This document shows positions 9,572 through 18,139 of a stretch of 64,000 nt of DNA, in pieces. This stretch comes from Pseudomonas sp. G2-4 (GTDB lineage: Bacteria; Pseudomonadota; Gammaproteobacteria; Pseudomonadales; Pseudomonadaceae), in the NCBI RefSeq assembly GCF_030064125.1, contig NZ_CP125957.1, forward strand, positions 1,488,001 to 1,552,000, in the 5' to 3' direction. A model generated the notes under the pieces. The model had not been told where the DNA came from. It saw only the letters and a list, made by a program, of their open reading frames with translations, and did not search any database. Each line of letters opens with the position of its first letter. Within the stretch, counting starts at the first letter, position 1. Position numbers and translations under genes: made by a program.

Positions 9572-10444
9572 ATGCCCTGGCAAACCCTGATCGAACGTGG
9601 CGAGCGCCTGCCTGCCCATCCGGACATGGCCGAAGGTTATGCGACCTTGCTGCAACGTCTGGGGCCGGTCACACCCTTCGAACTGGCGGTGGCCGGGGCA
9701 CGGTTGATGGCCACGCCGGGGCTGGCTTTCCTGGTGGGGTATCAGGCGGCGTTGCGGGTGCTTTGGCCGAGCGCACCGCAGAGCCTTGGCGCCTTGTGTG
9801 CCACCGAACAGCGCAGCCTGCGCCCGGCGGATATGCAAACCCGCCTCAGCGATTTACGCCTGAGCGGACGCAAGGATTTCGTTACCGCGGGCGATGCTGC
9901 CGAATGGTTGCTGATCGCCGCTCGCAGCGAAGCACCCGGTGAAACGCCGCGACTGAACCTGGCGGTGGTCTATCCCGGCGAGCCCGGCGTGACCCTGGAA
10001 AAACTCCCGGCAATTGCCTTGATGCCAGACGTCAGCCATGGCCGCGTCCTGCTCGACGACGCGCTGTGCGAGTTGCTGGCGGGTGACGGTTGGGATGCGT
10101 ACGTCAAACCGTTCCGCACCCTGGAGGATCTTTATGTGCTCAGTGCCATGACCGCCTGGCTATATGGCGTAGGGCAGGAGTGCACCTGGCCCCAGGCGTT
10201 GCAGTTGCGCCTGCTGGCGTTGTTGGCCGGTTGCGCGGAGGTGAGCCGCCACAACCCGTCCAGCGCGGCCGGGCATGTGCTGCTGGGCGGGTTGTTCGCG
10301 CAGTTCGACGGGCTCGACGGCGAACTGAGCAGTGCGTTGGCCGCCGGGCCTGCCTCGTGGCGCGAGATGTGGACGCGGGATAAAGCAGTGATGGAAATGG
10401 CTGCGGGCGCGCGGGCCAAGCGGTTGGCCAAGGCGTTGGGTTAG
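9572..10444 (+). CDS. Acyl-CoA-dehydrogenase-like protein, short and probably non-canonical
   Basis: 290 residues from ATG 9572 (AAGGAG seven bases upstream). The middle part resembles an acyl-CoA dehydrogenase: LRLSGRKDFVTAGDAAEWLLIAAR, then DVSHGRVLLDD and YVKPFRTLEDL. However, it is about 100 residues shorter than the family and the C-terminal helical domain with the catalytic base is poorly conserved. It is divergent from olsBA, as in P. aeruginosa. It may be a non-catalytic relative or act on an unusual substrate. The function is not known. Confidence 0.65.
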   Translation: MPWQTLIERGERLPAHPDMAEGYATLLQRLGPVTPFELAVAGARLMATPGLAFLVGYQAALRVLWPSAPQSLGALCATEQRSLRPADMQTRLSDLRLSGRKDFVTAGDAAEWLLIAARSEAPGETPRLNLAVVYPGEPGVTLEKLPAIALMPDVSHGRVLLDDALCELLAGDGWDAYVKPFRTLEDLYVLSAMTAWLYGVGQECTWPQALQLRLLALLAGCAEVSRHNPSSAAGHVLLGGLFAQFDGLDGELSSALAAGPASWREMWTRDKAVMEMAAGARAKRLAKALG

Positions 10445-10464
10445 CCCTCCAAACGACCACCCCC

Positions 10465-10553
10465 TGTGGGAGCGATCTTGCTCGCGATAGCGCCGGATCA
10501 GCACCAATGATGTTGGCTGACACTCCGCCATCGCGAGCAAGCTCGCTTCCACA
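10465..10553. repeat. REPIN, TGTGGGAGCGAGC family (diverged)
   Basis: Two inverted REP arms with small changes (GCGATCTTGC on the left, CTCGCTTCC on the right) flank a 40-base spacer, between the ACAD-like gene and the serine hydrolase. Confidence 0.92.
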
Positions 10554-10624
10554 GGGGCCACACAAACTCAAATTGTCATCAAGTCTGAATAGGCTCTGAA
10601 GGTTCAACCCTACGAGCCCCAAGC

Positions 10625-11719
10625 ATGTTCAAAGGCTGGTTCCTGATACCGCTCCTCTTGCTCACCCTGGGCGTCCGCGCCGAAGATTGGCCCAGCGAGC
10701 AGTGGCTAACCGGCCCGCCCCCCAGCGGCCCTGGCATCGAAGCCCTGGAGCGATACGCCTTCCCACCCCGAGACGACGCCACCCGCCAAGGCATCCGCAC
10801 CGACGCGCTGCTGGTGATCCAGGACGGTCGACTGGTCTATGAACGCTACGCTGGGCCGACCACCGCCGATACCCCGCACTTGACCTGGTCCATCAGCAAA
10901 AGCCTGATGGCGACGGTGTTCGGCGTGGCCTACGGTGAAAAACTGTTTGACCTGCAAGACCCGGTCGCCCGGTACTACCCGGCGCTGGGCAAGCACCCGG
11001 GTATGACCCTGGCCGATCTTTTTCACTGGGCCTCGGGCCTGGATTGGCAGGAAGATTACGAATACGCACCGCTCAACTCCTCGGTGGTGGCGATGCTGTA
11101 TACCCGGGGGCGCCGCGACATGGCGGGGTTCACCGCGCAGCATGAAAGTTTCAGCCCGCCGGGACAGGTGTTCCGTTATTCCAGCGGCGACAGCAACCTG
11201 CTGGCGGCCGCACTGAAAAACATCGTCGGCCCGCAGCGCTATCCCGATTACCCCTGGACGGCCTTGTTCGAACCGCTGGGCATCCGTCACGCCACTTGGG
11301 AAACCGACGCCAGCGGCACATTCGTCGGCTCATCCTATGCCTACCTCACGGCGCGGGACCTGGCGCGTGTCGGGCTGTTGATGCTGCGGGACGGTCGCTG
11401 GGGCGAACGGCAATTGATCCCCAGGGATTGGGTCGCGTTCAACCGCGAGCCTTTCGCCCGATTCCAGGCCGGCCAGGACGAAGCCGTGCCCGGCGGCCAT
11501 TGGTGGCTCAACCGCGCCGCCGACCCGGCGATCCGCCCTTGGGCCGACGCGCCGCCGGATACCTTCGTCGCGCTGGGTCACTGGGGCCAGGCGTTGTACA
11601 TCATCCCCAGCGCCCGGCTGGTGATCGTGCGCTACGGCGATGACCGCGACGGCAGCTATCGCCACAACGAACTGCTCAAACGAGCCATGGCGGCGTTCGC
11701 CGGGGCGGTGCAGCCATGA
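10625..11719 (+). CDS. Exported serine hydrolase, beta-lactamase/DD-peptidase fold
   Basis: 364 residues. The N-terminus MFKGWFLIPLLLLTLGVRAE is a Sec signal peptide. The class C/esterase-type motifs are SISK (Ser89, Lys92) and the tyrosine motif YSSGDSN (about 182). The C-terminal GHWGQALYI stands where class C enzymes carry KTG. This group includes esterases, peptidases and 6-aminohexanoate-hydrolase-like enzymes, so true beta-lactamase activity is not implied. Its stop overlaps the next gene by four bases (ATGA), so they are coupled. Confidence 0.85.
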   Translation: MFKGWFLIPLLLLTLGVRAEDWPSEQWLTGPPPSGPGIEALERYAFPPRDDATRQGIRTDALLVIQDGRLVYERYAGPTTADTPHLTWSISKSLMATVFGVAYGEKLFDLQDPVARYYPALGKHPGMTLADLFHWASGLDWQEDYEYAPLNSSVVAMLYTRGRRDMAGFTAQHESFSPPGQVFRYSSGDSNLLAAALKNIVGPQRYPDYPWTALFEPLGIRHATWETDASGTFVGSSYAYLTARDLARVGLLMLRDGRWGERQLIPRDWVAFNREPFARFQAGQDEAVPGGHWWLNRAADPAIRPWADAPPDTFVALGHWGQALYIIPSARLVIVRYGDDRDGSYRHNELLKRAMAAFAGAVQP

Positions 11720-12027
11720 GCCGCAAGTGGCTGTTCACGCTGATGTCGGCGCTGCTCGTTGCCCTGTTGGGCTGGCTCTGGCTCGAGCGGGTGGCGCTGC
11801 GGGCCTTTCCCGACATCATCAGTGCCTATACCGCCAAGGAGTATTGCTCGTGCCGCTACGTGATGGAGCAACCGGCGGACTACTGCCGTGGCTATGTGAA
11901 ACAGTCGGTGCCCATCAGCGACTTTCTCGACACCCCTGAAGCGAAACGCATCACCGTCAGCGGGTTGGGGCGTAGTCACAGTGCGCGTTGGCTGGGGGCG
12001 CGGCAGGGGTGTCGGTTGGAGCCTTGA
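11716..12027 (+). CDS. Small membrane-anchored hypothetical protein
   Basis: 103 residues. One N-terminal membrane segment or uncleaved signal (LFTLMSALLVALLGWLWL) is followed by a small Cys-containing periplasmic part (YCSCRYVMEQPADYCRGY, then RQGCRLEP), four cysteines in all. It overlaps the serine hydrolase stop by ATGA, suggesting a shared function. The family is not recognised by name. Confidence 0.7.
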   Translation: MSRKWLFTLMSALLVALLGWLWLERVALRAFPDIISAYTAKEYCSCRYVMEQPADYCRGYVKQSVPISDFLDTPEAKRITVSGLGRSHSARWLGARQGCRLEP

Positions 12028-12050
12028 GATGGGTCTATAGCGACCGCTGT

Positions 12051-12160
12051 TGTGGCGAGGGAGCTTGCTCCCGCTCGAGTGCGCAGCGCTCGCAAATTCT
12101 TTAACCTGTCGCGATCTTGGGGCTGCTTCGCAGCCCAGCGGGAGCAAGCTCCCTCGCCAC
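12051..12160. repeat. REP pair, TGTGGCGAGGGAGC family
   Basis: The second REP family. The outer arms TGTGGCGAGGGAGCTTGCTC and its inverse enclose smaller GC hairpins such as GGCTGCTTCGCAGCC. Confidence 0.93.
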
Positions 12161-12250
12161 GCGAGCAGGGCCGTTGTTGAAACAGACAGTTTGCAAGCGC
12201 CCTCGGCGCGGTTAAGGTTCGCCACAGGTTTATCTGCCCCCCGAGTGTGT

Positions 12251-12841
12251 ATGTTCAAGCGGTCTTTCTCCCACGCTGTCGCGAGCTTATTGCTGGCCTG
12301 CGCCGCATTGCCGGCCCAGGCCGATTGGTACCTGGACGGCGAATCGTCGCGGCTGTCGTTTATCAGCAGCAAAAACGGCAATGTTTCCGAGGTCCAGCGT
12401 TTCCTGGTGCTTCACGGGCAAGTCCAGCCCGAGGGGCTGGCACGCCTGGAAGTGGAGCTGGAATCCATCAACAGTGGCATCCCCCTGCGGGACGAGCGCA
12501 TGCGCACTGAGCTGTTCGAGATCAAGCAATTTGCCGACGCCACCGTCACCGCGCAGCTCGACCTGGCGCCGATCCAGGACCTGGCCAACGGCGCGCAGTT
12601 GGAATTGCGCTTGCCGCTGACAGTGAACCTGCACGGCAAGCAGCATGAGTACAACGTCGAAATGCTGGCGACGCGCCTGGATGAACGACGCTTCCAAGTG
12701 GTGACCCTGGAGCCGGTGGTGCTCAACGCGGCGGATTTCGACCTGGCGCCGGGCCTGGAAAAACTGCGAAACATGGCCGGGTTGTCGGCCATCAGTCTGT
12801 CGGTGCCGGTGAATGCGGTGCTGATTTTTACGGCGCGCTGA
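12251..12841 (+). CDS. YceI-family periplasmic lipid-binding protein
   Basis: 196 residues from ATG 12251. Signal peptide MFKRSFSHAVASLLLACAAL ends PAQA before DWYLDGESSRLSF. The lipocalin-like YceI fold is indicated by VELESINSGIPLRDERMRTELFEI, ELRLPLTVNLHG and a VPVNAVLIF end. Family members bind polyisoprenoid-type lipids in the periplasm. The reading frame stays open upstream through the REP, but no start codon in it has context. The stop is one base before the cardiolipin synthase ATG, so they are co-transcribed. Confidence 0.86.
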   Translation: MFKRSFSHAVASLLLACAALPAQADWYLDGESSRLSFISSKNGNVSEVQRFLVLHGQVQPEGLARLEVELESINSGIPLRDERMRTELFEIKQFADATVTAQLDLAPIQDLANGAQLELRLPLTVNLHGKQHEYNVEMLATRLDERRFQVVTLEPVVLNAADFDLAPGLEKLRNMAGLSAISLSVPVNAVLIFTAR

Positions 12842-12842
12842 C

Positions 12843-14000
12843 ATGAGCGGCCCGGTATTTCCCTGGCGCGAAGGCAATCGCTTCGAGCTGTTGATCGACG
12901 GTCCGCAGTTCTTCCCGCGCATGCTGGTGGAAATCGCCCGCGCCCAGGAACAGGTCGAACTGGAGCTGTATCTGGTGGAGTCGGGGGCCTGCGCCGAGGC
13001 AATGATCCAGGCCCTGGTGCAGGCCGCCGAGCGCGGCGTGCGGGTGCGCTGCCTGTTCGATGACTACGGCAGCCTGGCGTTTACCCTGGGCCTGCGCAAC
13101 CGCCTGACCGCGGCCGGCGTGGAGTTGCGCTTCTACAATCGCTTGAGCTGGCGCCGTTGGGTGCGCAATCTCTACCGGGATCACCGCAAGTTGTTGTTGG
13201 TGGATCAGCGTCTGGCGGTGGTCGGCGGCACCGGAGTGACCGATGAATTCTGGAACCCCCTCGATGACCACTGTGAGTGGCACGAAGTGATGGTGGAAAT
13301 CGTCGGTCCGCTGGTGCTCGACTGGCAGTTGCTGTTCGATCGCCAATGGCTCGCCAACCGTCATCGACGTGCGTGGAAGCCGGCGGCCAACTTTGGTTTG
13401 CCGCGCTTGCCCCGTGTTCCACCGATGGGCGAGGGCATGGGCCGGGTGGCGTATGCCGACGCCCGCCAGCATCGCGACATCCTGCAATCACTGTCCCGTG
13501 CGTTGAACAGTGGCCAGAAGCGGATCTGGATGGCGACGCCGTATTTCCTGCCGACCTGGAACGTGCGCCGTTCCCTGCGCAAGGCTGCGGCCCGGGGCAT
13601 CGATGTGCGCCTGTTGCTGACCGGCCCGCGCACCGACCATCCGTCCGTGCGCTACGCCGGGCACCGTTACTACCCAAGGCTGCTCAAGGCTGGGGTGAAA
13701 ATATTCGAATACCAACCCTGCTTCCTGCACCTGAAGATGGTGCTGGTGGACGATTGGGTCAGCATTGGTTCATGCAATTTCGATCACTGGAACCTGCGTT
13801 TCAACCTGGAGGCGAACCTCGAAGCCCTCGACCCGGCCCTCAGTGCGGCGGTAGCGGCGAGTTTCGAGCGGGACTTCGCCCAGAGCCTGCAAGTCAGCCT
13901 CGACGCCTGGCAGCGTCGGCCGTTGTGGAAGCGGGTCAAGCAGCGGTTGTGGGGATGGGTGGATCGTCTGGTGGTGAATCTGTTGGATCGACGGGGTTAG
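12843..14000 (+). CDS. clsB: Cardiolipin synthase/phospholipase D family protein (ClsB-like)
   Basis: 385 residues with two HKD motifs: DHRKLLLVD with His114 followed by a GGTG segment, and HLKMVLVD with His296 followed by GSCNFD. It lacks the N-terminal membrane helices of ClsA, as in ClsB. It would make cardiolipin from phosphatidylglycerol and a second phospholipid at the inner membrane. The preceding YceI gene ends one base before its start. The exact substrates are not settled by sequence. Confidence 0.85.
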   Translation: MSGPVFPWREGNRFELLIDGPQFFPRMLVEIARAQEQVELELYLVESGACAEAMIQALVQAAERGVRVRCLFDDYGSLAFTLGLRNRLTAAGVELRFYNRLSWRRWVRNLYRDHRKLLLVDQRLAVVGGTGVTDEFWNPLDDHCEWHEVMVEIVGPLVLDWQLLFDRQWLANRHRRAWKPAANFGLPRLPRVPPMGEGMGRVAYADARQHRDILQSLSRALNSGQKRIWMATPYFLPTWNVRRSLRKAAARGIDVRLLLTGPRTDHPSVRYAGHRYYPRLLKAGVKIFEYQPCFLHLKMVLVDDWVSIGSCNFDHWNLRFNLEANLEALDPALSAAVAASFERDFAQSLQVSLDAWQRRPLWKRVKQRLWGWVDRLVVNLLDRRG

Positions 14001-14020
14001 CCCGAACACCCAGATACAAC

Positions 14021-14110
14021 TGTGGGAGCGAGCTTGCTCGCGATGGCGGTCTGACAGTCAACATCTCAGTTGAATGTTAAGCCGCTATCGCGAGCAAGCT
14101 CGCTCCCACA
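14021..14110. repeat. REPIN, TGTGGGAGCGAGC family
   Basis: Two perfect inverted REP arms with a 40-base spacer, between the convergent clsB and bglX genes. Confidence 0.95.
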
Positions 14111-14132
14111 GGGGGGGTGCGTGGCCTGAGGG

Positions 14133-16424
14133 TCAGAGCAACTCAAAACTCTGCTGCTTCACATCCTGGGAGTCCAGGCCGATCTGCACATTGAACTTGC
14201 CCGGCTCCGCTGCGTACTTGAGCTGGGCGTTGTAGAACTTCAGGTCGTCTTCGGTGATGGTGAAGTGGACGACTTTCTTCTCGCCGGCCTTGAGCATCAC
14301 CTTGCGGAAGTTCTTCAGCTCCTTCACTGGGCGGATGATCGAGCCGGTGACGTCCTGAATGTACAGCTGCACCACGGTTTCGCCGTCACGCTTGCCGGTG
14401 TTCTCCACTGTGACGCTGGCGTCGAGCTTGCCGGTTTTGTTCAGTGTGGTGGACGACAGGGCCATGTCCGACAGGCTGAACTCGGTGTAGCTCAGGCCAT
14501 AGCCGAACGGGTAGAGGGGGCCCGTGGTGTCATCGAAGTACTGCGAGGTGTAGTTGCCTGGCTTGCCCGGGGTGAACGGCCGGCCGATGCTCAGGTGGTT
14601 GTAGTAGGTCGGAATCTGCCCCACTGAACGCGGGAAGGTGATCGGCAGTTTGCCCGATGGGTTGTAGTCGCCGAACAGCACATCGGCGATGGCGTTGCCG
14701 CCCTCGGTGCCGCTGAACCAGGTTTCCAGGATCGCATCGGCCTGTTGCTTCTCGTCCAGCAACGACAACGGTCGGCCATTCATCAGCACCAGTACCAACG
14801 GCTTGCCGGTGGCCTTCAAGGCCTTGATCAGCTCGCGCTGACTGGCGGGAATGTTCAGCTCGGTGCGGCTCGAGGATTCATGGGACATGCCACGGGACTC
14901 ACCTACGGCGGCCACCACCACGTCGGCGTCCTTGGCGGCTTTCACCGCTTCGTCGATCAGCACCTGGGCCGGGCGCGGGTCGTCCACCACTTCCGGGGCG
15001 TCGAAGTTGAGGAAGTTCAGGTAGTCGAGCACCTTCTTGTCGCCGGTGATGTTGGCGCCACGGGCATAGATCAGCTTCGACTCAGCGCCCAGGGCGCGGG
15101 TCATGCCGTCGAACAGGGTGACCGACTGCGCGGGACGCCCGGCGGCGGCCCAACTGCCCATCATGTCGATCGGTGCCTTGGCCAGCGGGCCGACCAAGGC
15201 GATTTTTTTGCCTTTGTCCAGAGGCAGGGTCTGGTTGCGGTTCTCCAGCAACACCAGGCTGCGGCGTGCCACGTCACGGGCATCGGCACGGTGCAGGCGA
15301 CTTTCGGCGTAAGTGTCGGCCGGATCGTCCTCGGCCTTGCCGATACGCAGGTACGGATCCTTGAACAGGCCCATGTCGTATTTGGCCGCGAGCACTTCCC
15401 GGACCGCGTTATCGATGTCGCTCTGTTCGATCTCACCGGCCTTGAGCAACCCTGGCAGTTCCTTGCCGTAGAGCGAGTCGTTCATGCTCATGTCGATGCC
15501 GGCCTTGATCGCCAGCTTCGCCGCTTCGCGACCGTCCTTGGCGACGCCATGCTTGATCAGTTCGAAGATGGCACCGTGGTCACTGACGGCCAGGCCCTTG
15601 AAGCCCCATTCCTTGCGCAGCAGGTCGTGCATCAGCCAGGTGTTGGCGGTGGCCGGCACGCCGTTGATGGAGTTCAGCGCGACCATCACCCCGCCGGCTC
15701 CGGCGTCGATGGCGGCGCGGTAGGGCGGCAGGTAGTCCTGGTACATTTTCAGCGGACTCATGTCCACGGTGTTGTAGTCCCGGCCGCCTTCCACTGCGCC
15801 GTAGAGGGCGAAGTGCTTGACGCTGGCCATGATGCTGTCGGCCGCGTTGGCGCCGTTGCCCTGGAACGCCTTGACCATCACCCCGGCAATGCGTGACACC
15901 AGGTAGGTGTCCTCGCCAAAACCTTCGGAGGTCCGACCCCAGCGCGGGTCGCGGGAAATGTCGACCATCGGCGCGAAGGTAATGTCCAGGCTGTCCGCCG
16001 CGGCTTCCTGGGCAGCGACCCGCCCGGAGCGGTAGATGGCGTCCATGTCCCAGCTGGAGGCCAGGGCCAGGGGAATCGGGAAAATGGTGCGGTGGCCGTG
16101 GATCACGTCGTAGGCGAAGAACATTGGGATCTTCAGCCGACTGCGCATGGCCGCGTCCTGCATTGGACGGTTTTCATCACGGGTGATGGAGTTGAACGTA
16201 CCGCCGATGTTGCCGGCGGCGATTTCCTTGCGGATCATCTCCCGGGGCATTTCGGGGCCGATGCTGATCAGGCGCAATTGGCCGATCTTCTCATCGAGGG
16301 TCATTTGCTTCATCAGGTTGCTGATGAACGCGTCCTTGTTCTCCATGGGGGCTGGCAGGTTGTCGGCTAATACGGATTGACTGGCCAGGGTGACAAACAG
16401 GCCCAGCAAACACAGCTTCTTCAT
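14133..16424 (-). CDS. bglX: Periplasmic beta-glucosidase, glycoside hydrolase family 3
   Basis: 763 residues (E. coli BglX is 765). Signal peptide MKKLCLLGLFVTLASQSVLA. The GH3 N-terminal barrel carries the nucleophile aspartate in GLAVSDHGAI. The second GH3 domain (VVVAAVGESRGMSHESSSRTEL) and a C-terminal fibronectin-III-like domain (VTVENTGKRDGETVVQLY) are intact. The start is set at the signal-peptide ATG; an upstream in-frame ATG adds an unlikely leader. It hydrolyses beta-linked glucosides in the periplasm. It is monocistronic with no clear regulator nearby. Confidence 0.94.
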   Translation of the reverse strand: MKKLCLLGLFVTLASQSVLADNLPAPMENKDAFISNLMKQMTLDEKIGQLRLISIGPEMPREMIRKEIAAGNIGGTFNSITRDENRPMQDAAMRSRLKIPMFFAYDVIHGHRTIFPIPLALASSWDMDAIYRSGRVAAQEAAADSLDITFAPMVDISRDPRWGRTSEGFGEDTYLVSRIAGVMVKAFQGNGANAADSIMASVKHFALYGAVEGGRDYNTVDMSPLKMYQDYLPPYRAAIDAGAGGVMVALNSINGVPATANTWLMHDLLRKEWGFKGLAVSDHGAIFELIKHGVAKDGREAAKLAIKAGIDMSMNDSLYGKELPGLLKAGEIEQSDIDNAVREVLAAKYDMGLFKDPYLRIGKAEDDPADTYAESRLHRADARDVARRSLVLLENRNQTLPLDKGKKIALVGPLAKAPIDMMGSWAAAGRPAQSVTLFDGMTRALGAESKLIYARGANITGDKKVLDYLNFLNFDAPEVVDDPRPAQVLIDEAVKAAKDADVVVAAVGESRGMSHESSSRTELNIPASQRELIKALKATGKPLVLVLMNGRPLSLLDEKQQADAILETWFSGTEGGNAIADVLFGDYNPSGKLPITFPRSVGQIPTYYNHLSIGRPFTPGKPGNYTSQYFDDTTGPLYPFGYGLSYTEFSLSDMALSSTTLNKTGKLDASVTVENTGKRDGETVVQLYIQDVTGSIIRPVKELKNFRKVMLKAGEKKVVHFTITEDDLKFYNAQLKYAAEPGKFNVQIGLDSQDVKQQSFELL

Positions 16425-16675
16425 GAATAGTTTTCTCGCAAGCCTAAAGGGCGGTGATTCGACACGCCGGTCAGCCAAAATGTGAGGAGCGGCTATTGTT
16501 GTTCAGTTGAATGCAGCACACTTTCGAACCCATTGGGCTGAACTTAGTTTCGCACTGCGCATCTTTTAGCCCATCGACCCGATTCAATCCAGTGCGGCGG
16601 CAGATTATGCCCCAGACGTCGGTGAGATAGGTGGCCGTGTTTTATCCAATGTCATGCAAGGGAGCGCTTCATCCC

Positions 16676-17284
16676 ATGAATCTACGACTGAACCACCGCA
16701 CGGGCCTGAAAATGCTGGCCCTGATGCTCTTTTCCACATTGCTGGCCGGTTGCGGCATCAACAACATTCCGACCCTGGACGAACAGGCCAAGGCCGCTTG
16801 GGCCCAGGTGCAGAACCAGTATCAACGGCGTGCCGACCTGATTCCCAACCTGGTGGAAACCGTCAAGGGCTACGCCCAGCACGAGCAGGAAACCCTGACC
16901 GCGGTGATTGAAGCACGGGCCAAGGCCACGTCGATCCAGGTCGATGCCAACACCCTGGATAACCCGGAAAAACTCAAGCAGTTCCAGCAGGCCCAGGACC
17001 AGTTGAGCGGCGCGTTGAGCCGGCTGATGGTGGTGGTCGAGCGTTATCCTGACCTCAAGGCCAACCAGAATTTCCTGGCGTTGCAATCGCAACTCGAAGG
17101 TACCGAGAACCGCATCGCCGTGGCTCGCCGGGACTTCATCCTGGCGGTGCAGAAATACAACACCGAAATCCGCACCTTCCCGGGCCGCTTGTGGCATAGC
17201 GTGATGTACAGCGACCTGCCGGTGCGCGAAACCTTCGAGGCCACCAGCCCCAATGCCGAGAAAGCGCCGGAAGTGAAGTTTTGA
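16676..17284 (+). CDS. lemA: LemA family lipoprotein
   Basis: 202 residues from ATG 16676 (GGGAG 11 bases upstream). It carries a lipobox LSTLLAGCG, then the LemA coiled-coil body: WAQVQNQYQRRADLIPNLVE, ARAKATSIQV, LQSQLEGTENRIAVAR, and a YNTEIRTFPG end. LemA proteins are membrane-tethered helical proteins of unclear function. In many bacteria they sit beside TPM-domain genes, as here. The stop overlaps the next start by one base. (This is the LemA of the LemA/TPM group, not the GacS sensor once called LemA.). Confidence 0.88.
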   Translation: MNLRLNHRTGLKMLALMLFSTLLAGCGINNIPTLDEQAKAAWAQVQNQYQRRADLIPNLVETVKGYAQHEQETLTAVIEARAKATSIQVDANTLDNPEKLKQFQQAQDQLSGALSRLMVVVERYPDLKANQNFLALQSQLEGTENRIAVARRDFILAVQKYNTEIRTFPGRLWHSVMYSDLPVRETFEATSPNAEKAPEVKF

Positions 17285-18111
17285 TGGAGCAGCTACACGC
17301 TTCAAGCTACAAGCCGCCAGCACAGGCAATGCGCGCTGCTTTTGCTTACGGCTTGAAGCTGGCCGCTCGCAGCTGTGCCCTTATGCTGTTGCTTTGGGTG
17401 TTTGCCGTCACAGCCCAGGCCGAGCTGAAGTTTCCGGCGCTGACCGGGCGCGTGGTGGACACCGCCCAGATGCTCGAGCCGTCGGTGCGCGGGCAACTGG
17501 ATGCGCAGCTCAAGGCCCATGAACAGGCCACCGGGGAACAAGTGGTGGTTGTTACGCTCGCGGATCTGCAAGGCACCAGCATTGAAGATTTCGGCTATCA
17601 GTTGGGCCGGCATTGGGGCATCGGGCAAAAAGATAAAAACAATGGCGCGCTGCTGATCGTGGCCCGGGATGACCGTAAACTGCGGATTGAAGTGGGTTAC
17701 GGTCTGGAGGATCGCCTGACTGACGCCCAGAGTTCGGTGATCATCAACCAGGTGATCACCCCGGCTTTCAAGACTGGCAACTTCAACAAAGGCATCAGCG
17801 ACGGCGTGGCGGCGATGCTGGTGGTGCTGGGCGGCAGCCCGCTGGACGAACCGGCCCCGGTGTACAGCGCGGACGGGCAGCAGGAGGAGAGCGATTTCGT
17901 CGGGCGTCATCCATGGCTTTTCGTGCTGTTGGTGATGCTGTTTATCATCACCGTGATGGTTTGCCAGGTGCTCGGTATCCTGCCGTCCGGAGGCGGCGGC
18001 TCCAGCAGCTCCGGCCGCGGAGGCTTTGGCGGCGGTGGCGGTTCCAGCGGCGGTGGCTTCAGTGGGGGCGGGGGCAGTTTCGGAGGCGGCGGTTCGTCGG
18101 GCGGCTGGTGA
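17284..18111 (+). CDS. TPM-domain membrane protein with Gly-rich tail (YgcG-like)
   Basis: 275 residues from ATG 17284; an ATG at 17329 would give a more standard signal peptide. A hydrophobic leader (ALMLLLWVFAVTAQA) precedes a periplasmic TPM domain (LTGRVVDTAQMLEP, VVVVTLADLQGTSIEDFGYQ, RKLRIEVGYGLEDRLTD). A membrane helix near residue 217 follows, then a Gly/Ser-rich cytoplasmic tail ending GGW. TPM domains are proposed repair or phosphatase modules in other organisms. The first 75 bases look like an inverted repeat rather than ordinary coding sequence (see findings). Confidence 0.85.
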   Translation: MEQLHASSYKPPAQAMRAAFAYGLKLAARSCALMLLLWVFAVTAQAELKFPALTGRVVDTAQMLEPSVRGQLDAQLKAHEQATGEQVVVVTLADLQGTSIEDFGYQLGRHWGIGQKDKNNGALLIVARDDRKLRIEVGYGLEDRLTDAQSSVIINQVITPAFKTGNFNKGISDGVAAMLVVLGGSPLDEPAPVYSADGQQEESDFVGRHPWLFVLLVMLFIITVMVCQVLGILPSGGGGSSSSGRGGFGGGGGSSGGGFSGGGGSFGGGGSSGGW

Positions 18112-18139
18112 CAATAATAATGAGCGGGCGTTTCTAACC

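Noticed and set aside
10625..11719. Calling the exported serine hydrolase a beta-lactamase resistance gene
   Set aside because: It has the SxxK and Tyr motifs of the fold but lacks a clear KTG and ampR context; most such proteins are esterases or peptidases.
12050..12250. N-terminal extension of the YceI frame
   Set aside because: It is translated REP sequence; the signal peptide begins at 12251.
14745..15896. 383-codon open frame on the plus strand
   Set aside because: Antisense to bglX; the codon-mirror effect of GC-rich coding DNA explains it.
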